Shown here: piece by piece, positions 1 through 5,605 of the stretch
How positions within the stretch are numbered: the first letter of the stretch is position 1
How the letters are laid out: every line of letters starts with the position of its first letter
Assembly (NCBI GenBank): GCA_022839525.1
Contig: JALHET010000060.1
Span: 1-5,625 of the forward strand
DNA length: 5,625 nt
Source of the DNA: Lentisphaerota bacterium
Lineage (GTDB): Bacteria > Verrucomicrobiota > Kiritimatiellia > RFP12 > UBA1067
Reading direction: 5' to 3'
The notes under the pieces: generated by a model
Told to the model about the DNA's origin: nothing
What the model saw: only the letters and a program-made list of their open reading frames with translations
The model's database searches: none
Translations under genes and position numbers: made by a program

Positions 1-1270
1 TAGGAGAGTTTATAAAATCATTGAGCCCCAACAGGACGAAAAGAAAATCCGGTTTCTTCAGTTTCCACATTGCAAGATATTTTGCGTAGTCGAACCCCCA
101 CGTAAGCCCGTTCATGTCCACCGTCGTCCATTCCTTCCCGGACCAGCGTGCCATCGTCTTCGCGTTGTCATCGTACTGGATGTCCCCCGGCTCGGGATGA
201 AGCAACGTCCCCGTCTTCTCGTCGAAACGCGGCAGACAGCGGTCGTAGCGCGAGCAGACGTAGGTCGGCTCAAACCCCTCGGGTTGGGTGCCGCGAAAGC
301 ACCGCCAGGCCATCACCCAAAAGGCGCGCGATCCCCAATAGCGACCTTCGCGGGGATGCATGAAACCGTGGTAGAAACGAAGCTCCCCCATCGGCACCTG
401 GAAATACGTACCCAGGGTGGCGCCTCCGCGCCCCTCATTGTAGTGATCGGTCTCACCTTTCGGCCTGCAACGGAGCAATCCCTCGAGATGCAACTTCGGC
501 ACATACCCGGAATCGAGGAGCGCATCGCGGAAGAATTCCCCGTGCGTGTAGCTGTCCCCGAGAACCTGCACACAGACGTCTTTCTCCCCGATGCCTTTCT
601 GGCCCACGCGAAGCGTCGTCCTCAGGCGCCTCACCGTCTCGAACGCATCCCCGTTGACGAGCGAGACGTCCATCACCGCACCATCGACCGGTTTGTCGAG
701 CGAAGCGACATGACTGAGACGGCGCATGAACTTCGGATACTTGCGGTCCATATCGAACCTCACGAAATCGTCATACGGACGCCACCGTTTCAAAATCGGC
801 TTCACGAAAATGTCGTTCTGAGTATCGGAAAGCATCCATAACTGCGACGGCAGAGAGATGTCGTTCGCGACCCGCCCCGAACCGGCGGCAACCGGCGGAA
901 CAGACACGGAACCGTCTGCGAGGTTGCACACGGACACCGCCGCAGTGGACTTCGGAAACGCGCGTTTCCACTTGCCGTTCTTGATAACGCCGTAGCAGGG
1001 CTTTTCCGAAACGCCGTCCACGCGGATCGGGATCATCATGTCCTTATCCGGCGACGTGACGGACAGGAAGGCCTGCCACAGGTAATTCGAGGTGGCCGCA
1101 TGCGTGTTCCACTCCCAGCGGAGCGGAACCGTGTTGGTGAACACCGCTTCCCAACGCCTGTTCTGACTCGGCGACGTGTTCACAAACACCGGGTCAGAAA
1201 GGGCGGGGGAACGTTTCGCGCCCATGATCACGGCCGCGGCCAGAACCGCTGCCGCGCGTGTTGTATTCAT
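1..1270 (-). CDS. Exported SGNH/GDSL-type hydrolase, C-terminus cut by window edge
   Basis: I read about 423 residues from the ATG at 1268-1270; the frame is still open at position 1, so the C-terminus is missing. The start is secure: AAGGAGG (1279-1285) lies 8 nt upstream and a good promoter lies behind it. Residues 1-23 look like a signal peptide (Arg5, Ala/Val/Ile-rich core at 6-18, possible cleavage near SPA-LS), so the product is probably exported. Residues 25 to about 225 form an N-terminal region I cannot name. The hydrolase core follows: block I LGDSYT with nucleophile Ser240, block II-like GRGGATLG (280-287) and block III LGLND with Asn417. Block V (Asp-x-x-His) would lie outside the window. 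Known SGNH enzymes are esterases, lipases or carbohydrate deacetylases; the substrate here cannot be told. Blocks II and III are separated by about 130 residues rich in Trp, Tyr, Phe and Arg, much longer than in small SGNH enzymes. The family call is firm and the substrate unknown. Confidence 0.86.
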   Translation of the reverse strand, partial: MNTTRAAAVLAAAVIMGAKRSPALSDPVFVNTSPSQNRRWEAVFTNTVPLRWEWNTHAATSNYLWQAFLSVTSPDKDMMIPIRVDGVSEKPCYGVIKNGKWKRAFPKSTAAVSVCNLADGSVSVPPVAAGSGRVANDISLPSQLWMLSDTQNDIFVKPILKRWRPYDDFVRFDMDRKYPKFMRRLSHVASLDKPVDGAVMDVSLVNGDAFETVRRLRTTLRVGQKGIGEKDVCVQVLGDSYTHGEFFRDALLDSGYVPKLHLEGLLRCRPKGETDHYNEGRGGATLGTYFQVPMGELRFYHGFMHPREGRYWGSRAFWVMAWRCFRGTQPEGFEPTYVCSRYDRCLPRFDEKTGTLLHPEPGDIQYDDNAKTMARWSGKEWTTVDMNGLTWGFDYAKYLAMWKLKKPDFLFVLLGLNDFINSP

Positions 1271-1278
1271 GTTTGCCG

Positions 1279-1285
1279 CCTCCTT
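1279..1285 (-). promoter_or_regulatory. Shine-Dalgarno site of the SGNH hydrolase
   Basis: The minus strand reads AAGGAGG, a full anti-SD match, 8 nt before the ATG at 1270. It fixes the start codon of the hydrolase and is the strongest ribosome binding site in the window. Confidence 0.85.
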
Positions 1286-1296
1286 CTCGTGTTGGA

Positions 1297-1325
1297 ATTA
1301 TGACGAACCACAAAAGATTTTTCAA
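1297..1325 (-). promoter_or_regulatory. Sigma70-type promoter of the SGNH hydrolase
   Basis: On the minus strand a -35 box TTGAAA (1320-1325) and a -10 box CATAAT (1297-1302) are separated by exactly 17 nt. Each box differs from consensus at one position. A transcript starting near 1290 would have a leader of about 20 nt that includes the AAGGAGG site. The -35 box begins 8 nt after the rsmA stop codon, so the hydrolase is probably transcribed on its own even though it follows rsmA closely. No terminator hairpin separates the two genes, so read-through is also possible. Confidence 0.65.
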
Positions 1326-1333
1326 CACACACT

Positions 1334-2188
1334 TCACCGTTCAGCATCCGACCACGCGCGGGCAAGCGCCTGCCACTGCGCGTTGGTGAGCTGCTCGGCG
1401 CGGGCGGAGAGATCGACCCCCGCAGCGGCGAAGAGCGCGGCGAGCGCCGCGTCGCCGCGTCCGAGCGGCTCAGGCGCTTTGCGCAGCGCCGCGCCGAGCT
1501 GCTTGCGGCGGTGCATGAAAGCGTAGCGAGTCAGCTCAAAAAACCATTGGCGCGCGTCGGGGCCGAGCGGCCCCGGCCTGCGGTCAAGCCGCACCAGGGT
1601 TGAGCCCACCGCAGGCTGAGGCCAGAAGCAGGAGGCTTTAACCGCGCGCACCAGCGTCACCTCATAGTCGAGCTGCAGCCAGACCCCGGCCTGACCGCGC
1701 CCCTTAATGCCCGGCGGCGCGGCAAAACGCTCGGCCACCTCCGTCTGCGCGAGAACAACGAACGTTTGCGGGGCGCGGGGATGCAGGGCAAGCTCGAGTA
1801 AAATGCGCGTGCCGGCCGAATAGGGCAGATTGGAAACGCACATGTCGAACCCTTGAGACAGCAGTTCATCGGAATCCAACTCCAGCGCATCCGCCTCCAG
1901 CACGCGCAATCCCGGAGGCTGTCCGAGCGCGTCGGCAAGGCGGGAGGCAAGACGCGCGTCCTTCTCCACCGCTGTCACGCGCGCCCCGCAAGAAAGCAGC
2001 GCTTCGGTGAGCACACCAAGGCCGGAGCCGATTTCCAACACCTTTTGCCCGGCACGGACGTCCGCAACGCCGATCACCGCATCGAGGATGTTGCGGTCGA
2101 TGAGAAAATTCTGCCCCAGCGTCTTGTTGGGATGAAAACCGTTCCCGATGCACCAGGCCTTGACCTGCGATGGCGAGGTGAGGTTCAC
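1334..2188 (-). CDS. rsmA: 16S rRNA (adenine(1518)-N6/adenine(1519)-N6)-dimethyltransferase RsmA (KsgA)
   Basis: A 284-residue cytoplasmic enzyme that uses SAM to dimethylate two adjacent adenines in helix 45 of 16S rRNA late in 30S assembly. Signature motifs occur in order: LGQNFLID (24-31), SAM-binding motif I LEIGSGLG (51-58), acidic ribose-binding Glu75 in VEKD, EADAL (98-102) and the catalytic NLPYS motif (120-124). The C-terminal substrate-binding lobe keeps FWPQPAVGSTLVRL and an AFMHRRKQL segment. Length is near the usual 260-290. I chose the GTG at 2188 because the protein then begins MNLTSPSQVKAW, the customary N-terminus of this family, although the frame is open further upstream (ATG at 2323). 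The gene starts 4 nt after the stop of the SurA-like foldase gene and has no clear SD, so its translation is probably coupled to that gene. Its TGA is at 1334-1336. No motif is damaged. Confidence 0.97.
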   Translation of the reverse strand: MNLTSPSQVKAWCIGNGFHPNKTLGQNFLIDRNILDAVIGVADVRAGQKVLEIGSGLGVLTEALLSCGARVTAVEKDARLASRLADALGQPPGLRVLEADALELDSDELLSQGFDMCVSNLPYSAGTRILLELALHPRAPQTFVVLAQTEVAERFAAPPGIKGRGQAGVWLQLDYEVTLVRAVKASCFWPQPAVGSTLVRLDRRPGPLGPDARQWFFELTRYAFMHRRKQLGAALRKAPEPLGRGDAALAALFAAAGVDLSARAEQLTNAQWQALARAWSDAER

Positions 2189-2192
2189 GATG

Positions 2193-3185
2193 TCATTTGA
2201 CCGCAGGCAGCTCGAACACCTTGATGTAAGACTCGGCGCGCAGACGGTTTGTCCACTCCTTGTAGAGCTTCTCGGCCTGCCGCATGCGCAGATGACTCTC
2301 GACGTAAGGCGCAGCCTCCTCAAACGTCAGAGGGCGGGCATCCTGCTGCTCATCTTTTCGGACGATATACCCGTAACCGTCGAGCACCACCACCGGCGAG
2401 GTTTCGCCGGGCTTGAGCTTGTTGAGCGCCTCGACAATCTCCTTGCGGAAAACATCCTCGGGGTTGACTTTGCCCCACGAACCGCCATTGGCCGCCTTGG
2501 CGTCTTTGGAATAGGTTGAGGCCAGCGAGGCGAACGACGTGCCGGCCTTCAGCGCCTCCGCGATCTTTCCGGCACGCACCGCCACACTCTCGTCCGACTC
2601 TTTGTCGGGCGGGTCGAGAATGATCATGCTGACGGCCGTAGCGGTCTCGGTCTGGTAACGTCCCTTGTTCGCCTCGTATTCCGCACGGATTTCCGTCGGG
2701 GTCGGCGCGACGCGTTTCTCGACCTGCTGGTAGCGCATGGCGGTGATCTTGAGATCCTCCTCGATATTCTTCTTCCATTCCTCATAGGCGATTTTACGGT
2801 CGGCGAGCAGGTTGTGGAGCTTGGTCTGGTCTCCGTCAAAGTTGTTGGCGACGATCTCGCGCACCCGGTTGTCCACAGCCCAAGACTGGAGTTCCAGCTT
2901 GGCCTTTTGGGCAGCGGCAAGGATCAGCTTGCGGTCGATCAGGGCGTTCAGCGTGGCGGTGTAGAGTTCCCGCAACCGCTTCTCGCGCAGCTCGGGGGCG
3001 GTGTCGGCCCACGGGCTGCGGCGCACCTCGCTCATCACATCCGCAATCGTGATCATTTCGGTGTTGACGTAGGCGGCGACCCCGTCGAGCAAAATCGCCG
3101 GGTTTCTCTTTGCGGTTGTCAGTTCAGCCCAACCGGCACCCGCCAAAAACATCAATCCGATTAAAATCCAAGACGTTCTCTTCAT
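2193..3185 (-). CDS. Exported SurA/PpiC-type parvulin peptidyl-prolyl cis-trans isomerase
   Basis: A 330-residue periplasmic foldase that should bind unfolded envelope proteins and isomerise X-Pro bonds. Residues 1-20 are a classic signal peptide (Lys2-Arg3, hydrophobic core, GWA-E cleavage). Residues about 30-165 form a SurA_N-like chaperone domain starting with VAAYVNTEMITIADV. One parvulin domain follows at about 184-277, with the familiar FASLASTYSKDAKAANGGSWG stretch (218-238), LKPGETSPVV (257-266) and GYGYIVRKDE (270-279). A helical tail ends at 330. E. coli SurA is about 428 residues with two parvulin domains, so this is a one-domain relative; PrsA/PpiC naming is also defensible. The start is the ATG at 3185, preceded by GGGGAG with 7-nt spacing; an in-frame ATG at 3236 would put 17 residues before the signal peptide and is unlikely. 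It is followed after 4 nt by rsmA, an adjacency resembling the surA-pdxA-ksgA cluster of Proteobacteria. Confidence 0.93.
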   Translation of the reverse strand: MKRTSWILIGLMFLAGAGWAELTTAKRNPAILLDGVAAYVNTEMITIADVMSEVRRSPWADTAPELREKRLRELYTATLNALIDRKLILAAAQKAKLELQSWAVDNRVREIVANNFDGDQTKLHNLLADRKIAYEEWKKNIEEDLKITAMRYQQVEKRVAPTPTEIRAEYEANKGRYQTETATAVSMIILDPPDKESDESVAVRAGKIAEALKAGTSFASLASTYSKDAKAANGGSWGKVNPEDVFRKEIVEALNKLKPGETSPVVVLDGYGYIVRKDEQQDARPLTFEEAAPYVESHLRMRQAEKLYKEWTNRLRAESYIKVFELPAVK

Positions 3186-3192
3186 TTGTTTT

Positions 3193-3198
3193 CTCCCC
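3193..3198 (-). promoter_or_regulatory. Shine-Dalgarno site that sets the foldase start
   Basis: The minus strand reads GGGGAG, 7 nt before the ATG at 3185. It supports that start over the longer in-frame ATG at 3236, because translation from 3185 begins directly with the signal peptide. Confidence 0.7.
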
Positions 3199-3290
3199 AC
3201 GCTCCCAATCCTTAAAACAAGGACATCCGACAACATGAGGAACAGTTTATCTTACCTGCGGACGGAACACCAAGGGAAAACACAGACCGT

Positions 3291-3316
3291 GGCCCTTTAC
3301 CGGCCGACAAAGGGCT
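3291..3316. repeat. Intergenic inverted repeat between methyltransferase and foldase genes
   Basis: GCCCTTT (3292-3298) and AAAGGGC (3309-3315) form a perfect 7-bp stem, extendable by one G-T wobble, around the 10-nt loop ACCGGCCGAC. A competing small stem GGGC/GCCC (3312-3323) overlaps it. The structure lies 39 nt past the methyltransferase stop. No run of T follows immediately on the minus strand (the first TTTT is about 10 nt away), so it is not a textbook Rho-independent terminator. It may cap transcripts, be a weak terminator, or be part of a dispersed palindromic repeat. The rest of the 169-nt gap shows no gene and no convincing promoter. Confidence 0.5.
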
Positions 3317-3354
3317 GCCGCCCAAAGTGGTAGCGCCGGCTAGCGGAACCGTCT

Positions 3355-4224
3355 TCAGTGTGCGCTGACCCAGCGCGCGAACGCGCCGCAGGGAGCCGGC
3401 AACACATCCGGCTTTCCTGTGAGCAGCATCTCCCCGGAAGAGATCGCGCCGCCCAATCCCGCCACCGCCTGCCCCAGCACGTTCTGCAGCACCGCCGGCG
3501 AGTATCCGGGCGTGTGCGCGCTGAGCAAGATGAAAAGCGGATCCGGCGTCAGCAGGCTACGGCAGAGGCGCAGCGTTTCGGGCAGGTCCTTCCCGATCTT
3601 ATACATCTCGTTGTTCTGCCCGCGCCCAAAGGTCGGCGGGTCGAGAATCACCGCGTCGTAACGCCGCTCGCGTCGCGCCTCGCGGCACAGGAACTTGTGG
3701 GCGTCATCCACAATCCAGCGGATGGGGTACTCCTGCAGCCCGTTGAGCCGCGCGTTATCGCGCGCCCACTGCACCATGCCTTTCGACGCGTCGAGATGAC
3801 AGACCTCCGCCCCGCCCAGCGCCGCGGCAAGCGTCGAGCCGCCCGAGTAGGCGAACAGGTTGAGCACCTGCACCGTGCGGCGGCGCACTTCGCCTGCGGT
3901 GCGCACGGTCTGGCGGATCCACTCCCACTGCATGCGCTGCTCGGGAAAGATACCGAGATGGCCGAAATCCGTCCCGGACAGTTTAAGCACCATGCCAGAC
4001 ACCGCGACGGTCCACTCTGAGGGCAACGCTCCTCGGTTATGCCATTGGTTGCCTTCGGTACGGTCGAAGGCGGCCTGGGCTTTTTCCCATATGCCGGAAG
4101 GGAGCGCCGGCTTCCAGACCGCCTGCGAGCAGGGACGCGCCAACACATAACCCCCAAAGCGTTCGAGTTTTTTTCCATCGCCGCTGTCGAGCAACTCATA
4201 ATCGTCTGAACGGTCGGATTTCAT
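3355..4224 (-). CDS. Class I SAM-dependent methyltransferase, RlmI-like (COG1092 type) without PUA domain
   Basis: A 289-residue cytoplasmic methyltransferase. The N-terminal lead-in (1-95) ends with DFGHLGIFPEQ (86-96), the segment that precedes the catalytic domain in this group. The Rossmann-type domain has motif I LNLFAYSGGSTLAAALGG (121-138), acidic LDAS (144-147) for SAM ribose, a VDDAHKF segment (172-178) and motif IV LDPPTFGRG (194-202). DPP-F motifs are typical of rRNA methyltransferases such as RlmI (23S m5C1962) and RlmK, so RNA, probably rRNA, is the inferred substrate; the exact base is unknown. RlmI is near 396 residues with an N-terminal PUA domain, which is absent here. The ATG at 4224 has a modest GAGGA about 11 nt upstream. 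It sits between the redox membrane protein gene (110-nt gap, with hairpins) and the foldase gene (169-nt gap), so operon membership is uncertain. No motif is broken. Confidence 0.92.
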   Translation of the reverse strand: MKSDRSDDYELLDSGDGKKLERFGGYVLARPCSQAVWKPALPSGIWEKAQAAFDRTEGNQWHNRGALPSEWTVAVSGMVLKLSGTDFGHLGIFPEQRMQWEWIRQTVRTAGEVRRRTVQVLNLFAYSGGSTLAAALGGAEVCHLDASKGMVQWARDNARLNGLQEYPIRWIVDDAHKFLCREARRERRYDAVILDPPTFGRGQNNEMYKIGKDLPETLRLCRSLLTPDPLFILLSAHTPGYSPAVLQNVLGQAVAGLGGAISSGEMLLTGKPDVLPAPCGAFARWVSAH

Positions 4225-4263
4225 GGGAAGGGCATCCTCGCTACTACACGCATACCGTTGGAG

Positions 4264-4305
4264 GGCGGGTCTCCGTGTCCGCCGCGGATGGCTCAGAGGC
4301 CATCC
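4264..4305. repeat. Two tandem hairpins in the intergenic gap upstream of the methyltransferase
   Basis: The first arm pair is GGCGG (4264-4268) with CCGCC (4279-4283), loop 10 nt. The second is GGATGGC (4286-4292) with GCCATCC (4299-4305), a perfect 7-bp stem with loop TCAGAG. Only two nucleotides separate them, and GGAGGG occurs on both sides (4260-4265 and 4310-4315) like a short direct repeat. The block fills about half of the 110-nt gap between two same-strand genes. It lacks a T-tract on either strand, so I do not call it an intrinsic terminator. The shape fits a REP-like dispersed intergenic repeat, or an mRNA processing/stability element; one copy alone cannot prove this. Confidence 0.6.
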
Positions 4306-4334
4306 CTATGGAGGGGCTTTCAGAAGGTTGCGGA

Positions 4335-5507
4335 TCACTTGGGCCAAAGCAACAGAAGAGCCATGGCGGAGAAAAACAGCCCCAGCAGGATCTTGACAAC
4401 CACCAGATTACGTTTGCTCCACGTAATGAGCGCCGTAAGCTGCAGGCCGCGGTGGAAACACACAAAGACAATGGCGAGCGGCAGGACAAAAAGCAGGTTG
4501 TACGTGATCAACAGCAGCCAGGAGCAGACGTCCGAACAGTCCTGCTTGAGCATGTACATCAGAACCGGCACATAACTCTGACCGGTGCAGACACTCTCGA
4601 GCACCGTCACCCCTGCACCGGTGACCAGTCCGCCGAGCACCGGCCCGCCGACACCCAAACGCGTGTTCATAAACGAATGGATGTGCCCTTTGATTTTCTT
4701 CGGGATCTGGAGCGTCACATCGTCCGGCCGCTGCGATTTCCGGAAACGGAACGCATCACGGAACGAGAGCACGGCGAGCGGCACCATGCAAAGTCCAAGG
4801 ATAACCTCGATGACTTTCTTGACGGTGCCGAATTGGGGAACCTGACGGAACGTAAAAAGAATCCCGAGACCAAGCCCCATGTAGACTAGAAACGAGGCGC
4901 TGATGAAGGATATCCCGACCAGCAGGCGGGAGCGCCGACTGACCTTGGTGATCGCCAGCACACTCATAAAAAAGATCAGGGTCGAGATCGCACACGGATT
5001 GAACCCGTCCAACAGCCCGCCCACCGCGACCACGGAGAAGGTCAATGCGCTGGCACGTTCCCTCACGGTCTCCCTCGCCTGCTCGCCTTCACAGGCCGGA
5101 GGTTGCGGGGGTATCCAACCCGGTGTCTGGCGACTGAAGAGCGCCTCGTCCACACGGTCGAAAAGCCCCGTGGAAATCGTCTCAAAACCCGAGAGGAACA
5201 CGGTGTGGTCCACCACCAGCGAGACACGCCCGTTCTCCGTGTTCTGACACCGCTGCTGGTAAGCGATCAACAGCGGGATCGTTTCCGCCTGTGTCATGTC
5301 GTGGTGGAAAAGTTCATAGAGCCCCCCGAACTGTGCCTCGAGTTCGGGGAGAACCTCGCGCTTGACCTGCTCACATTCCGTGCATCCCGGCGAAAAGAAG
5401 AGGTCGAGCCGGACATTTTTGGCGATCTCGGCAACCGCCGGTTGCCAAGTCGTCAGACAGGACAGGCCGCCAACGAGGGCGAGACGTTTGATTAGAAGGA
5501 CTGACAT
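4335..5507 (-). CDS. Thioredoxin-like domain fused to CcdA/DsbD-type transmembrane thiol-disulfide transporter
   Basis: A 390-residue inner-membrane protein expected to carry reducing equivalents from the cytoplasm to periplasmic thiols. Residues 1-26 are a signal peptide (Lys8-Arg9, cleavage AVA-E). Residues 30 to about 125 look like a thioredoxin/glutaredoxin fold, with LDLFFSPGCTEC placing redox cysteines at 42 and 45. From about 155 there are roughly six membrane segments (157-187, 196-219, 230-248, 285-310, 329-350, 366-388). Two conserved membrane cysteines mark the CcdA/DsbD core: GFNPCA (Cys172) in helix 1 and ESVCTGQ (Cys307) in helix 4, which matches the DsbD cysteine pair. Further cysteines lie at 87, 139, 324 and 328. 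The thioredoxin domain is N-terminal, whereas in DsbD the thioredoxin domain is C-terminal. The ATG at 5507 is chosen because it opens the signal peptide; a GTG at 5558 has GGAGG too close and adds 17 non-signal residues. There is no SD before 5507. Partner and substrate are unknown. Confidence 0.9.
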   Translation of the reverse strand: MSVLLIKRLALVGGLSCLTTWQPAVAEIAKNVRLDLFFSPGCTECEQVKREVLPELEAQFGGLYELFHHDMTQAETIPLLIAYQQRCQNTENGRVSLVVDHTVFLSGFETISTGLFDRVDEALFSRQTPGWIPPQPPACEGEQARETVRERASALTFSVVAVGGLLDGFNPCAISTLIFFMSVLAITKVSRRSRLLVGISFISASFLVYMGLGLGILFTFRQVPQFGTVKKVIEVILGLCMVPLAVLSFRDAFRFRKSQRPDDVTLQIPKKIKGHIHSFMNTRLGVGGPVLGGLVTGAGVTVLESVCTGQSYVPVLMYMLKQDCSDVCSWLLLITYNLLFVLPLAIVFVCFHRGLQLTALITWSKRNLVVVKILLGLFFSAMALLLLWPK

Positions 5508-5517
5508 AAAAGAAGTA

Positions 5518-5547
5518 ATGATACCGTAAGACGGAGGGATATCACAA
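5518..5547 (-). promoter_or_regulatory. Sigma70-like promoter giving a nearly leaderless transcript
   Basis: On the minus strand TTGTGA (5542-5547) and TATCAT (5518-5523) are separated by 18 nt. The -10 box differs from TATAAT at one position; the -35 box matches TTGACA at four. Only 10 nt lie between the -10 box and the ATG at 5507, so the transcript would start about 4 nt before the start codon. That would explain why no SD is present. Inverted repeats cover the -35 region: GGGAT/ATCCC (5536-5540 and 5547-5551) and CGGAGGG/CCCTCCG (5532-5538 and 5559-5565), possibly an operator. Confidence 0.4.
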
Positions 5548-5605
5548 TCCCAAAACACCCCTCCGCGGCCGATTGAAAGTGGCCTCGTGTTTGCGAAAGC
5601 GCCCG

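Noticed and set aside
197..841. 214-codon plus-strand open frame
   Set aside because: It lies antisense inside the SGNH hydrolase, has no SD, and its predicted protein is low-complexity in Arg, His, Pro and Glu as expected from a shadow of a GC-rich gene. The minus frame carries the GDS and GLND motifs.
2189..2323. N-terminal extension of rsmA to an in-frame ATG at 2323
   Set aside because: The extra 45 residues are Arg/Ser/Cys-rich, overlap the foldase coding region and precede the normal family N-terminus MNLTSPSQ.
3258..3290. Promoter for the foldase gene (TTGGTG / TAAGAT or GATAAA on the minus strand)
   Set aside because: TTGGTG to TAAGAT is 13 nt, too short; the other pairing (GATAAA, 16 nt) matches the -10 consensus poorly. 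Not better than chance.
3358..4020. 220-codon plus-strand open frame opposite the methyltransferase
   Set aside because: Arg-rich shadow frame without recognisable motifs; the minus frame has a complete methyltransferase.
4225..4263. Promoter immediately upstream of the methyltransferase
   Set aside because: No -10/-35 pair with acceptable spacing; transcription may come from the redox protein gene.
4286..4305. Rho-independent terminator
   Set aside because: The 7-bp stem is good but neither strand has a T-run after it.
4275..4889. 204-codon plus-strand open frame
   Set aside because: It begins inside the intergenic hairpins and runs antisense to the C-terminal membrane domain; composition (Glu, His, Arg, Gln) is that of an antisense frame to hydrophobic codons.
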